From NCBI RefSeq assembly GCF_003346715.1, contig NZ_QQPQ01000007.1:1-64000 (forward strand): a DNA stretch of 64,000 nt, given 5' to 3'. The translations under genes and the position numbers were made by a program. Below are positions 21,745-30,618 of the stretch, one piece after another. Below the pieces are notes generated by a model that was given only the letters and a program-made list of their open reading frames with translations, ran no database searches and had not been told where the DNA came from. The stretch's first letter is position 1; each line of letters opens with the position of its first letter. This DNA is from Oceanispirochaeta sp. M1 (GTDB lineage: Bacteria; Spirochaetota; Spirochaetia; DSM-2461).

Positions 21745-24495
21745 AAATGATGCATTCATAAAGACCAGCTGAAAAGCCGGTCTTTTTTCATCCAGCAGCC
21801 AGAGAAAACGAAAACCGAGATTAAATTCTCCCTGCTCCTGATTGGCTGCAGTCATATCAAGAGTAAGTTCTGTTCCAACGGATCTGTAATTCTGATCATC
21901 CCCGGCCAGATCTCCCTGAATCAGATAATCATAAAACAGATTCCCCCTGATCCTTTTGATATAGAGAAATGAACCTGCTGCGGCATCAGGATAGGCTATG
22001 GGAAAATCATAGTCTCCTGATACTTTCAGAGTTCGATATGCGACAGAGGAATCATAGCCCCTTGCAAAGGGGAAACGCAGAGAATAATTACCGCTCTGCT
22101 GTTCAAATGCCGCTCCGAAACTGAAACCTGCATTCCGGAAAAATCCAGGAGTATAGAGAATAGAATGAGTATAGTACTGATAAAACTCTGAAGGATCCGC
22201 AGGATTCATACTGCTGCCGCAGCGCTCATACACCCCCCACTTAGGTTTAATGGAACGGTAACTCCCCGGCAGGACGGCATATGCAATCAATCCGGTATTC
22301 ACTGGAAAATAGTGGGCAGTCTCCTCTCCTTCAAGAGGAAGATAAGCTCTGATTCCAGCACTTACAGCAGGATTAAGATAAACGTCCCAGAGTTCTCTGC
22401 TCAGGTTCATGGGAAAGGAGAACATCATTCTGCTATATACATCAAACAGTTCGACTCCTGAGAGAACTCTGTAGTCCGCCGAATTTCTCAAACTTATAAC
22501 AGGATAGAATCTCTGCCAGTCCATATCTAAAAAAGCGCCCCAGGTTTGCTCATTAATATCGTATTCCCCTCCTACAGACCAGTTGAAGGTTCCCATTATA
22601 TTGGCAGACTGTAAATTGAAACGGAGGCCCGTCAGGGTTTCAAGGTTGGGAGAAATTCCCCAGCTGTGTATATTGAAAGCTGAGGCAAAAAGAGAATAGT
22701 CCTCAATCTCATCTTTACTGCTGTCATCTGCTGCAGAGTGAACCGACCAATCTCCCTCTCTTAGATACGGAAAGCTGCTCTCAGAATCTTCAACAGTCTT
22801 ATCAAAGGGAATCCAGTTCTCAGGATTCAGCTCCAGGGCCACTGGAACAGATCCGTTTATTCCCCGGGTATCGGAGTAATAGAGTATATCCCCCCCTCTT
22901 TCAACATAGGGAAACCCTACGCCGAAAGCTCTGGAAGTCAGCTGATATTCCTCACTGCTCTCCAGATCCAGAGCCATGATATTTTCAAGCCCCCCGGCGT
23001 TGGATGCATATATAAGGTAGTTCCTCCAGGAACAGAGACGCTTAACCGTTTCATGGCTGTAATCTTTCTGAACATTGAATTCGCCACTCTCCAGATCCAG
23101 GGAGATGATGGCCCTTCCTTTTTCATTCTGCTGCAGGAAATAGAGAGTCTCTTCATCTTCTGACCAGGCAGGATAGGAGGGAAAACCCTCTTCGGGGACT
23201 TTATACTCCTTCAGGATTTCTCCATCTGACGGATTCAGAATACGGATGGAGCCCTCTCTTCTCCGGCTCCAGTAGACAGCAGCCAGACTCTCTCCTCCCG
23301 GAGAAAAGGCCGGAAAGAGTGTTCGGCTCTTTTTTGTCAGATACTTTTTCTTTCCAGTCTCCAGATCGTAACTGATCAGATCAGACCAGTTCAGAGATTC
23401 ATACAGCATTGAAGGTCTGTTATAGGTCCAGATAATCTGCCTGCCGTTACTGCTCGCTCCCGCAAAGGGCTGGAGCCTCCGGATAGACTGCTCTTCCCCA
23501 TCCTGAATTCTTAAGAGTTCAGACGGTTCAGCCAGAGAGTATTTACGAGCCAGTACTCCCCTTTCATCACTGAAGAGAACCTCATAGCGGCTGTAAATAT
23601 TAGGAAGTTCATTCAGGAGGAGACTGTCCTCTCTCAGTTCAAGAGCATTAATTTCTTCTTCCCAGTTCTTCTTCAGATCCTCCATCATATCCAGAAAAAG
23701 ACGAGACCAGGATTTACCGCTAACCTTCTTTGCACCCAGATAGAGCCCGAAGGCAGGGAGGGGGATGGCAGCTGTTGTCTTCAGGATTCTGTTCCAGCTC
23801 TCCTCTCCATATTCACGGCGGATATAACTGGTCATAAAATATCCGAAACTGTATCGGTTGGGATAATATATTTGATATGAACGGTTCACAAACTGCTGGT
23901 AAGAGTAATCACCCTCCAGACTCATCACCTTAAGCTGCTCATAAAATGCGGGATCACGCCCTCTACCGCCATCGGAGTATATGGTTTCTGCAGAAACAGC
24001 ATCTCCTTCCAGAAACCAGCGTGGGATAGATAGATGGATTCCTCCGGTCTGAGCCAGTTCTCCCCCGATATAATAAAGGAAGCGGATAAATCTCATATTC
24101 ATGGAATCCATCTGTACCATATGCCTTGTTTCATGAAGTCCAAGAAGATCATACCAGTCCAGTGTTGAGAGACCTTCCGCCGCAGGAGTTCCATACCAGA
24201 CCCCTTTTCTGGGCGGCATGGCGACATAACCGTTACTGACCATTCCTGAATTTGTCAGAATAAGGGGCCAGCGGGTCTGTTTTCCACTGCTGAAATCCAG
24301 GCTCTCTCTCTTGTAAACTTCATCGATTTTTTCAGCCAGAACCAACGCTGTTTCACTCAGTTCTTCCGGAAAAATGAGGAGAATGTGTTCTTTTTCGATT
24401 TTTTGCCAGTTCACTCCGGGGGAGTATTGTGCGGAAAGAGGAAGGATGAAGATGAGAAAAAGAACCGGTACTTGGATTAATCTTTTTAAAGGCAT
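21739..24495 (-). CDS. Secreted HEXXH peptidase-like protein with beta-propeller and barrel-like C-terminus
   Basis: A 918-residue exported protein. The start at 24495 is chosen because GAGGA lies eight bases before it and a signal peptide (cleavage near LSA-Q) begins there; an ATG five codons upstream is in frame. An N-terminal peptidase-like domain has H121-E-x-x-H125 and a possible third ligand E163 in WFLEGDAV, as in Peptidase_MA-type gluzincins. The middle (about 300-560) has TolB/PD40-like repeats (AFSPGGESLAAVYW, PAWSEDEETLYFL). The last 350 residues are beta-rich with alternating aromatic residues, barrel-like. It is probably an outer-membrane protein. Substrate unknown. Confidence 0.7.
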   Translation of the reverse strand: MPLKRLIQVPVLFLIFILPLSAQYSPGVNWQKIEKEHILLIFPEELSETALVLAEKIDEVYKRESLDFSSGKQTRWPLILTNSGMVSNGYVAMPPRKGVWYGTPAAEGLSTLDWYDLLGLHETRHMVQMDSMNMRFIRFLYYIGGELAQTGGIHLSIPRWFLEGDAVSAETIYSDGGRGRDPAFYEQLKVMSLEGDYSYQQFVNRSYQIYYPNRYSFGYFMTSYIRREYGEESWNRILKTTAAIPLPAFGLYLGAKKVSGKSWSRLFLDMMEDLKKNWEEEINALELREDSLLLNELPNIYSRYEVLFSDERGVLARKYSLAEPSELLRIQDGEEQSIRRLQPFAGASSNGRQIIWTYNRPSMLYESLNWSDLISYDLETGKKKYLTKKSRTLFPAFSPGGESLAAVYWSRRREGSIRILNPSDGEILKEYKVPEEGFPSYPAWSEDEETLYFLQQNEKGRAIISLDLESGEFNVQKDYSHETVKRLCSWRNYLIYASNAGGLENIMALDLESSEEYQLTSRAFGVGFPYVERGGDILYYSDTRGINGSVPVALELNPENWIPFDKTVEDSESSFPYLREGDWSVHSAADDSSKDEIEDYSLFASAFNIHSWGISPNLETLTGLRFNLQSANIMGTFNWSVGGEYDINEQTWGAFLDMDWQRFYPVISLRNSADYRVLSGVELFDVYSRMMFSFPMNLSRELWDVYLNPAVSAGIRAYLPLEGEETAHYFPVNTGLIAYAVLPGSYRSIKPKWGVYERCGSSMNPADPSEFYQYYTHSILYTPGFFRNAGFSFGAAFEQQSGNYSLRFPFARGYDSSVAYRTLKVSGDYDFPIAYPDAAAGSFLYIKRIRGNLFYDYLIQGDLAGDDQNYRSVGTELTLDMTAANQEQGEFNLGFRFLWLLDEKRPAFQLVFMNASFL

Positions 24496-24614
24496 TATAA
24501 TCATCCTCATTAAGCGGACACTTTAAGATCTCTTCACCATTATGGAGTAAAGATATGATAAAATCAAAAGTAACCGCCCTTGATCACAAGGAAATAAAAA
24601 ACAAAGGTATTCAG

Positions 24615-25400
24615 ATGAAAAAAATTTTATTGCTTTCCCTTGCAACCTTCTTTCTTGCAGGCAGCCTTTTTGCCGAAACAACAAAGACCATTATAATTGA
24701 GAATTTTCTCGAAGAGACAGTCTACTATCTCTATCTATCTCCCGTTGATGAAAGGGAATGGGGAGAAGACAGACTTGGTGATGATCTCTTTGATATGGGC
24801 AGCACTATAGAAATCGAGATTACTTATGATGAATCTCAACCCATATATGACCTGATGGCGGAAGATGAGATGGAACAATCATACCGCATTGAAGAGATAA
24901 ATCTGAATGAGACAAATTTCATTTCAATAAGCCCTGAATCTTTCCTTCCCTTCGGAGGACGAAATCCTGTGGTCAGAGAGATGACATTCAGCAATGAAAC
25001 AGGGGAGGATATCTACTATCTCTATGTTTCTTCCAGAGATTCCATGTACTGGGGAGAAGACCTTCTTGGTGATGAAGTATTGGAAAACGGCGCGACCATA
25101 AGCATCACGATTCCAATTGATGAAGATTATCCTGATAACGACATACTTGCAGAAGGTGAAACCGGTTCATCATATGAACTGATGGACTTTAATATGCTTG
25201 AAGAAGATTTTTTCAGTATAACGTCTGATGATTTGAGTCAGTCCGGTGATGATTACAGTGACTATGACGACTATGATTATGATGATTACGATAATTCAAA
25301 TGGTAATGACGAGTATCTTCAGGGGTATAAAGACGGATTTACAGATGCATGGAAGGAAGCATACAGCCAGGGATTTCAGGCTGCCATGGAACAGAACTGA
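24615..25400 (+). CDS. Secreted acidic protein with tandem duplicated domain
   Basis: A 261-residue exported protein; the start at 24615 gives a signal peptide (LLLSLATFFLAGSLFA) directly, unlike the upstream in-frame ATG. The mature part holds two copies of an approximately 85-residue domain (about 25-105 and 115-200) sharing YYLYLSP/YYLYVSS, WGED.LGD and a following IEIEI/ISITI strand. A Tyr/Asp-rich linker (about 210-232) and a C-terminal QGYKDGF...EAYSQGFQAA segment follow. The domain resembles small secreted proteins of unknown function seen in proteobacteria. It is strongly acidic, so calcium or cation binding is possible but unproven. Confidence 0.75.
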   Translation: MKKILLLSLATFFLAGSLFAETTKTIIIENFLEETVYYLYLSPVDEREWGEDRLGDDLFDMGSTIEIEITYDESQPIYDLMAEDEMEQSYRIEEINLNETNFISISPESFLPFGGRNPVVREMTFSNETGEDIYYLYVSSRDSMYWGEDLLGDEVLENGATISITIPIDEDYPDNDILAEGETGSSYELMDFNMLEEDFFSITSDDLSQSGDDYSDYDDYDYDDYDNSNGNDEYLQGYKDGFTDAWKEAYSQGFQAAMEQN

Positions 25401-25420
25401 TTTATATAAAATAGTGATAT

Positions 25421-25450
25421 ATGATCCTCTTCTCAGGGGATCATTTTTTT
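25421..25450 (+). terminator. Terminator after the duplicated secreted protein
   Basis: ATGATCC and GGATCAT pair around a ten-base loop and are followed by seven T. Confidence 0.8.
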
Positions 25451-25498
25451 GATATGAATCATATTGCATTCAGACCAGTTCACACACCAATGTTTCCC

Positions 25499-26089
25499 CT
25501 AGCTCAGTTTTGCCAGTCTTCTGAGAATAAGTGGCTTGTTCTCCTGCACATACTCTTTAAATTCTTCAAAATCATCTTTTGTTTCCGAAGCGGCTCCGGA
25601 AAGAATAAGCACACGGTTTTCCCATTTAAACCATAAGAAATGCTTTGCCTCTATCGGTCTATAACCGCCAGCAGCCAGACGGCTCTCGAGAGCACTGTCC
25701 AGTTCAATATGATTAGCCGTTCCGCTTATATACAGAATATCTCCATCCTGAGCCATAAATAAAACACAGCGTGTAAATCCCTGGGAAAGGGCATCATCAT
25801 TTCTAAAACCTTCCAGCTTCAGATCCAGAGAGCCCAGGCGCAGATTATACCCCTGCATACGCAGTGCCTTTCTGATGATTACAAGCTCCCGCCGGACATC
25901 CTGCATAACCTCAGTATCGGTTCTGTTCTTTTCAAGCCTGTGACGCAACTCTCTCAACTGGGACTCATACTGATAAAAAATTTTCGTATTATTCGTCAGG
26001 AAAATTGTAGTATCTGACATGAGGGTCCATACAGTTGCAAAATACTCGTTGAGATTACCGATTGCTTTGTTGAATATATTTTTTTCCAT
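25499..26089 (-). CDS. Hypothetical protein
   Basis: I do not recognise this 196-residue protein. It has no signal peptide or membrane helix. Residues 40-80 are helical and charged (coiled-coil-like), and the region from about 85 to 165 looks like a mixed alpha/beta domain (FTRCVLFMAQDGDILYISGTA, LFLKFKWEN-like strands). It is a single gene on the minus strand, convergent with the secreted protein and divergent from the metallophosphatase at 26154; TATAG(T) lies upstream. Confidence 0.65.
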   Translation of the reverse strand: MEKNIFNKAIGNLNEYFATVWTLMSDTTIFLTNNTKIFYQYESQLRELRHRLEKNRTDTEVMQDVRRELVIIRKALRMQGYNLRLGSLDLKLEGFRNDDALSQGFTRCVLFMAQDGDILYISGTANHIELDSALESRLAAGGYRPIEAKHFLWFKWENRVLILSGAASETKDDFEEFKEYVQENKPLILRRLAKLS

Positions 26090-26153
26090 TTATACCTATA
26101 CTATAATCAAAAGAGAATTATAAAACTATGAAACTTTACAGTTGGAGATTTAA

Positions 26154-26882
26154 TTGAAGGTACTTGTACTCTCAGATATTCATGGAAACCTGGAGGCTAT
26201 GGAAGCCGTGCTGGAAGCTGCATCGGGTATGGACTGGAAAGAACTGTGGTTTCTGGGAGATCTCTGCGGCTATGGACCGGATCCCGAAGCCTGTTACAGA
26301 AGGTTGATTCAGGAGAAACATATATTTATACCCGGTAATCATGACCTCTATCTCTGCGGGCGTATGAAGGGAGAATTCTTCAGCACTGAGTCCCATAGAG
26401 CACTGATTCTCAGCCGTTCTCTTATTTCCGGAGAGTTGGTAAATCATATGAAACAACTCCCGGCATTTATAGAAAGAAAAGGATTTCTACTACTCCACGG
26501 TTCACCCGAAGAGCCGTCTCGGAGTTATATTCTTGGAGAAGATGATGCCTTAAGAAATTTCAAGGCGGCCTCAAAAAAATGGATACTCTTTGGGCATACC
26601 CATATTCAGGAGCATTACTCACTCAGAAGTAGAGAGCTCAGTTCATCAAGAGCTGCCGATGGAGATCTAATTTCTCTTAAGGGTGTAAAGATCCTGATCA
26701 ATCCGGGGAGTGTGGGTCAGCCCAGGGATAATAATCCCAAAGCCGCCTGGGGAGTTCTGGATACGGGTAAAAAAGAATTCAACTTTTACCGCACAGCCTA
26801 TGACTATACGAAGACACAGGCAAAAATGAAGGATTTGGGATTCTCAGATTTTCTTATTGAACGGATTTCCAGAGGGGTTTGA
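26154..26882 (+). CDS. Calcineurin-like metallophosphoesterase (YfcE/MJ0936 type)
   Basis: A 242-residue phosphoesterase with all metal motifs: D8-x-H10 (SDIHGN), GD (FLGDLCGYG), GNHD and the C-terminal GHTH. It uses two metal ions to cleave phosphodiesters or phosphomonoesters; the small single-domain form is close to YfcE. The start codon is TTG, with a GGAG ribosome-binding site seven bases upstream. It converges on the radical SAM gene 34 bases away. Natural substrate unknown. Confidence 0.92.
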   Translation: MKVLVLSDIHGNLEAMEAVLEAASGMDWKELWFLGDLCGYGPDPEACYRRLIQEKHIFIPGNHDLYLCGRMKGEFFSTESHRALILSRSLISGELVNHMKQLPAFIERKGFLLLHGSPEEPSRSYILGEDDALRNFKAASKKWILFGHTHIQEHYSLRSRELSSSRAADGDLISLKGVKILINPGSVGQPRDNNPKAAWGVLDTGKKEFNFYRTAYDYTKTQAKMKDLGFSDFLIERISRGV

Positions 26883-26916
26883 TTCCTCCCCTGGATTTAA
26901 CCTCACTTCTCTGGAT

Positions 26917-28698
26917 TTATCCGGCAATAATATAGGCCTCCAGAATTCCACTGAGAATAAATTCATCAATTCCTTTATAGGAAGCCTTCAGATCCTTATA
27001 GCTGATCTTCCTACCCTTCAGCTTTCCTATTATCTCCTCTTCCTCTTCAGAAAGAAGATCAACACAAAGTTCATAATCCCTCAGCCAGAACAAGGTTCTG
27101 AATAATTCTGAGTCCACCATCAGCTCCTCAGAAGAGGCGGGAAATCCGGCAGTGACCACTGTGGGATGAAGATGAAGTTCCTGTACACGGCAGCTTGAGT
27201 GAAGTGAAAGCATTAGGTCATCTTCCAGAAGTATATGTTCTCCCGGAATCGTACTGCTCTCTCCGTTTTCCAGCTCCTCAAGAATATCCAGATAGCCGAG
27301 CAGGTCTTCAAGTACGGAATAGAGACGAATCTGTCCGGCCTCTTCATATACATCCCGGAGAAAATCCTTCAACAGAATATCCTGGGGAACTGCAGATTCA
27401 TTCAAGTTTTTCCACTTTATAACAAGGTCAACAGCAGTCATATCCAGATCATAGCAGACCCTGCTGAACCAGCTGATCCCCCGGTTTTTATTGTACAGGG
27501 AATCACAGGCCTCACTCAGTTCACTGGCAGACTTTAAATCTTCAGGAGAAAAATCGGGTGTTTCACGTACAATATAGGGATCCGAACTATCCGCTTTCAG
27601 ATCAAGATCATTCCGTCTGTCATACAGAGCCGTACCGGGAAGAACCGCCAGAGGAAACAGATCCAGATGATTCGGTTCCAGGGACAGAGCATATTCTATG
27701 GAATCTCTGAATCCCGAAAGAGTATCACCGGGAAGACCATAGATAAGATCGACTCCAAAGGAGACTCCCGCCTGACCCAGAAGATCTGTTTTCGCCCTGA
27801 ACTCATCAGGATCAAAATTTCGGTTTATATTTTTAAGAACTTCGGGAGATGAACTCTGCAGACCTATCTGAAGGGTACAGGGAACTGATGCGAAAGCCTC
27901 TGCGGTCTCTTCATCAAGAAACTCTGTTCTAATCTCAAAATAGTAATAGGTTTCCGGTGTAAGCTCTCTGATCCAGCCCAGAATGGAAAGGACTCGATCT
28001 CTATTAACATTAAATGTGGGATCCAGCACAAAAACCTGCTGTATGCCGGCTTCCCTCATGACCTTCAGTTCTTTACGGATCCTCTCGGTATCAAAAACAC
28101 GGACCATACCGCTTCCCTTCGATTCAAAGCAGAAGTCACAGGCAAAAGGACAGCCCCTGGACAGCTCCCAGAGAAGACCGGGATTCCGGCTCAGATCCAG
28201 GGATCCCGAGAGAATGGGAGATTCAAGAGTATTAATATCTTTACAGAAAGCAGACCGGGGAGAGAAAAAGTCAGCTGTACTCAATCCGGGAATACGGGGG
28301 AATGGTTCCCCTGCTTCAAGAGCATCCAGTACTGGATTGATAAGCTCTTCTCCCTCACCCTGCATGACAAGTTCGATTCCGCTGTCATCCAGAAATGCCT
28401 GAGGCGCCGCAGTAACATCGGGCCCTCCGGCAATAATAGGCACTCCGGGTCTGATTTTCCTGATAGCAGAAATAACCTCCAGAGCAAGAGATCTGTTCCA
28501 TAAGTAGATAGGAAAACCTATACATCCACAACTTTCATCTGATGTAAGATCTTCTGCGATAAGTCGGGCACTATGCTCAAGGGTAAAATCCTTCAGCTCT
28601 ATATCATGCTTCGGAGCCGCCGCTTTCAAACAGGCCGCAGCCAAAGGAATTGCCCGTGTAGACTCTTCAAGGTGAATCGTAGCCATTACTAGTTTCAT
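26917..28698 (-). CDS. B12-binding-domain radical SAM protein (DUF4080 type)
   Basis: A 593-residue protein: N-terminal cobalamin-binding-like fold (1-140, with GFPIYLWNRSLALEVI and IIAGGPDV), radical SAM core (about 175-400) with cluster motif C183-x3-C187-x2-C190, and a C-terminal region (430-593) of the DUF4080 kind. The DxHxxG motif of base-off cobalamin binding is not seen, so cofactor binding may be lost or different. Such proteins perform radical methylations or rearrangements. It stands alone. TACAAT ends seven bases before the ATG and there is no ribosome-binding site. Confidence 0.85.
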   Translation of the reverse strand: MKLVMATIHLEESTRAIPLAAACLKAAAPKHDIELKDFTLEHSARLIAEDLTSDESCGCIGFPIYLWNRSLALEVISAIRKIRPGVPIIAGGPDVTAAPQAFLDDSGIELVMQGEGEELINPVLDALEAGEPFPRIPGLSTADFFSPRSAFCKDINTLESPILSGSLDLSRNPGLLWELSRGCPFACDFCFESKGSGMVRVFDTERIRKELKVMREAGIQQVFVLDPTFNVNRDRVLSILGWIRELTPETYYYFEIRTEFLDEETAEAFASVPCTLQIGLQSSSPEVLKNINRNFDPDEFRAKTDLLGQAGVSFGVDLIYGLPGDTLSGFRDSIEYALSLEPNHLDLFPLAVLPGTALYDRRNDLDLKADSSDPYIVRETPDFSPEDLKSASELSEACDSLYNKNRGISWFSRVCYDLDMTAVDLVIKWKNLNESAVPQDILLKDFLRDVYEEAGQIRLYSVLEDLLGYLDILEELENGESSTIPGEHILLEDDLMLSLHSSCRVQELHLHPTVVTAGFPASSEELMVDSELFRTLFWLRDYELCVDLLSEEEEEIIGKLKGRKISYKDLKASYKGIDEFILSGILEAYIIAG

Positions 28699-28705
28699 AT
28701 TATTT

Positions 28706-28711
28706 ATTGTA
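28706..28711 (-). promoter_or_regulatory. -10-like TACAAT seven bases before the radical SAM start
   Basis: TACAAT, seven bases, then ATG at 28698, without a Shine-Dalgarno sequence. No -35 match is obvious. Confidence 0.4.
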
Positions 28712-28772
28712 ACAGAAAGGCAGAATGCGGGACAGAGAGAAATACTGAGTTACATACAGAACCAAGTCCGCT

Positions 28773-30590
28773 TTATGGCTCCTCGGCCTTCTCTTTCCGT
28801 GAAAGATACTGACGTATCATTTCAGCTGCCTCAAGACTGACTCCCGCTGTATTGGAAATTTCCTCTGCCTTTGCTGCATACAGTTTCTCCATAGAACCGA
28901 ACCCGACAAGGAGCTTTTTGCTTTTTGCAGGACCTATCCCCGGGATATTTTCCAGGGAATTCAGGGATATCTGTTTTTTACGGAGTTTCTGATTGTGGGA
29001 AGTTGCGAAACGATGGGTCTCATCCCTTACATGCTGTAAAACTCTCAGACCTCTGTCACCCTCAGGTAAATCTATTGGCTCTTTTTCTCCCGGTAAGTAA
29101 ATAAGTTCTTCCCTTTTAGCCAGACCGATAAGAGGAATTTCAAGACCCAGGGCATCAAGAATTGAAACTGCAGCACTCACCTGCCCTTTACCTCCATCAA
29201 TAAGAATCAGGTCAGGCATCTCCTTCTTTTCGTTCTTCAGCCTGGTATACCGACGGGCCACGGCTTCACTTATAGCCTTGAAGTCATCAATTCCCCCGTC
29301 CAGGGAACGAATATTATAATGTCTGTAATTTTTTCTATCCGGATTTCCATCTTTAAATGAGATCAATGATGATACTGTGAAGTGTCCGTCTAGCTGAGCT
29401 ATATCAAATCCTTCGATTCTCCGGGGGAGCTTTTTCAAATTCAGAACCATCTGCAGATCTTCAAGTGCGGGAATATTCCCCATATCCTGCAGCTTTCTGG
29501 CCAGATCACTTCTCGCATTTTCAACAGCCATATTGAGGACTGCCTGATCCCGTTTACTCCGGGGCAGTTCAAGAACCATTTTATCTGCACCCCTTACCTC
29601 ACGGTTCAGATAATCCTGAATCAGGCTCCGGTCCTTTAAAGATAGAAATACACGGGAAGGAAAATCTTTATCGGGAGTGCCGTAATATCGAAGTAAAAAT
29701 TCCTGGGTGGCATCCTGTTCACTACCGTAGTACTCTGACCTGAAGGATTCTTTTCCTAGTAGTTTTCCATTCCTCATCTGAAAAACTACGAAGGAGTAGT
29801 AATTTCCCGAAGAATCCACCCCTACATAATCCCGGCTCTCTTCTTCAAAATCCTCGACTTTCTGTTCTGTCTGCAGCAGCTGCAGAGCAATTAGGATGTC
29901 CCTCAGTTCTGCGGCCTTCTCAAATTCAAGAGATTCCGACAAGACCTTGATCTCTTTTAAAAGATCTTTTTCCAGACCGACAGTTCTCCCCGTTAGTATG
30001 GCTCTTGCCTTGTTTACCAGAGTACGGTAATCCTCTTTACTGATCAGTCCGGCACAGGGTCCCGAACACTTTCCCATATGATAATAGAGACAGGGATTCT
30101 CTCTTTTCTTCAGTTTCCTGCATCTGCGCAGAGGGAGCATCTTCTTTATAAGTGCAAGTGTTTCATCCAGAACTTTAACATCCGGATAGGGTCCGTAATA
30201 CTGAGATTTATCATTTACAATATTTCGAGTCCTGAATACACGGGGATATTCATCCGATGTAATCCGGATAACCGGATAACTCTTCCCGTCTTTCAGGTTG
30301 ATGTTGTATCGGGGATTCCATTTCTTTATTAGATTATTTTCAAGGAGAAGTGCCTCATATTCACTCTTGGTGACTATATGATCAATACTGTGAATCTGAT
30401 GGACAAGAGTTCTGGTTTTTATATCTTTTTCCCCTGAAAAATAGGAACGAACCCGGTTTCTCAATTTGACAGCCTTTCCGATATAGATGATTTTTTTCTG
30501 CTCATCCTTCATCAGATATACACCGGGTTGGAGGGGGAAATCTTTTATTTGTTTTCGAAGTGTCTCGACTCTTTCTTTATTACTATCCAT
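28773..30590 (-). CDS. uvrC: Excinuclease ABC subunit C
   Basis: A 605-residue UvrC, the dual-incision nuclease of nucleotide excision repair. Domains in order: GIY-YIG nuclease (about 15-95, PGVYLMKD and IIYIGKAVKLRNR), the cysteine-containing region (CRKLKKRENPCLYYHMGKCSGPC), UVR motif (about 205-240), RNase H-like nuclease (about 370-540 with FDIAQLDG and LILIDGGKGQ) and the tandem helix-hairpin-helix at the C-terminus (LENIPGIGPAKSKKLL). The length is normal. It is divergent from the LamG-protein gene across 28 bases. uvrA and uvrB are not in the window. Confidence 0.97.
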   Translation of the reverse strand: MDSNKERVETLRKQIKDFPLQPGVYLMKDEQKKIIYIGKAVKLRNRVRSYFSGEKDIKTRTLVHQIHSIDHIVTKSEYEALLLENNLIKKWNPRYNINLKDGKSYPVIRITSDEYPRVFRTRNIVNDKSQYYGPYPDVKVLDETLALIKKMLPLRRCRKLKKRENPCLYYHMGKCSGPCAGLISKEDYRTLVNKARAILTGRTVGLEKDLLKEIKVLSESLEFEKAAELRDILIALQLLQTEQKVEDFEEESRDYVGVDSSGNYYSFVVFQMRNGKLLGKESFRSEYYGSEQDATQEFLLRYYGTPDKDFPSRVFLSLKDRSLIQDYLNREVRGADKMVLELPRSKRDQAVLNMAVENARSDLARKLQDMGNIPALEDLQMVLNLKKLPRRIEGFDIAQLDGHFTVSSLISFKDGNPDRKNYRHYNIRSLDGGIDDFKAISEAVARRYTRLKNEKKEMPDLILIDGGKGQVSAAVSILDALGLEIPLIGLAKREELIYLPGEKEPIDLPEGDRGLRVLQHVRDETHRFATSHNQKLRKKQISLNSLENIPGIGPAKSKKLLVGFGSMEKLYAAKAEEISNTAGVSLEAAEMIRQYLSRKEKAEEP

Positions 30591-30618
30591 AATTTACCGA
30601 TAAGATTCATATATTGCT

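Noticed and set aside
25246-25452. Met/Thr/Ile-rich frame overlapping the duplicated secreted protein
   Set aside because: It is the shifted reading of the GAT/TAT codons of the Asp/Tyr linker; no start signal.
27559-27570. TGTTTCACGTAC resembling a parS site
   Set aside because: Only the left half matches; the right half of the palindrome is absent, and it lies inside the radical SAM coding sequence.
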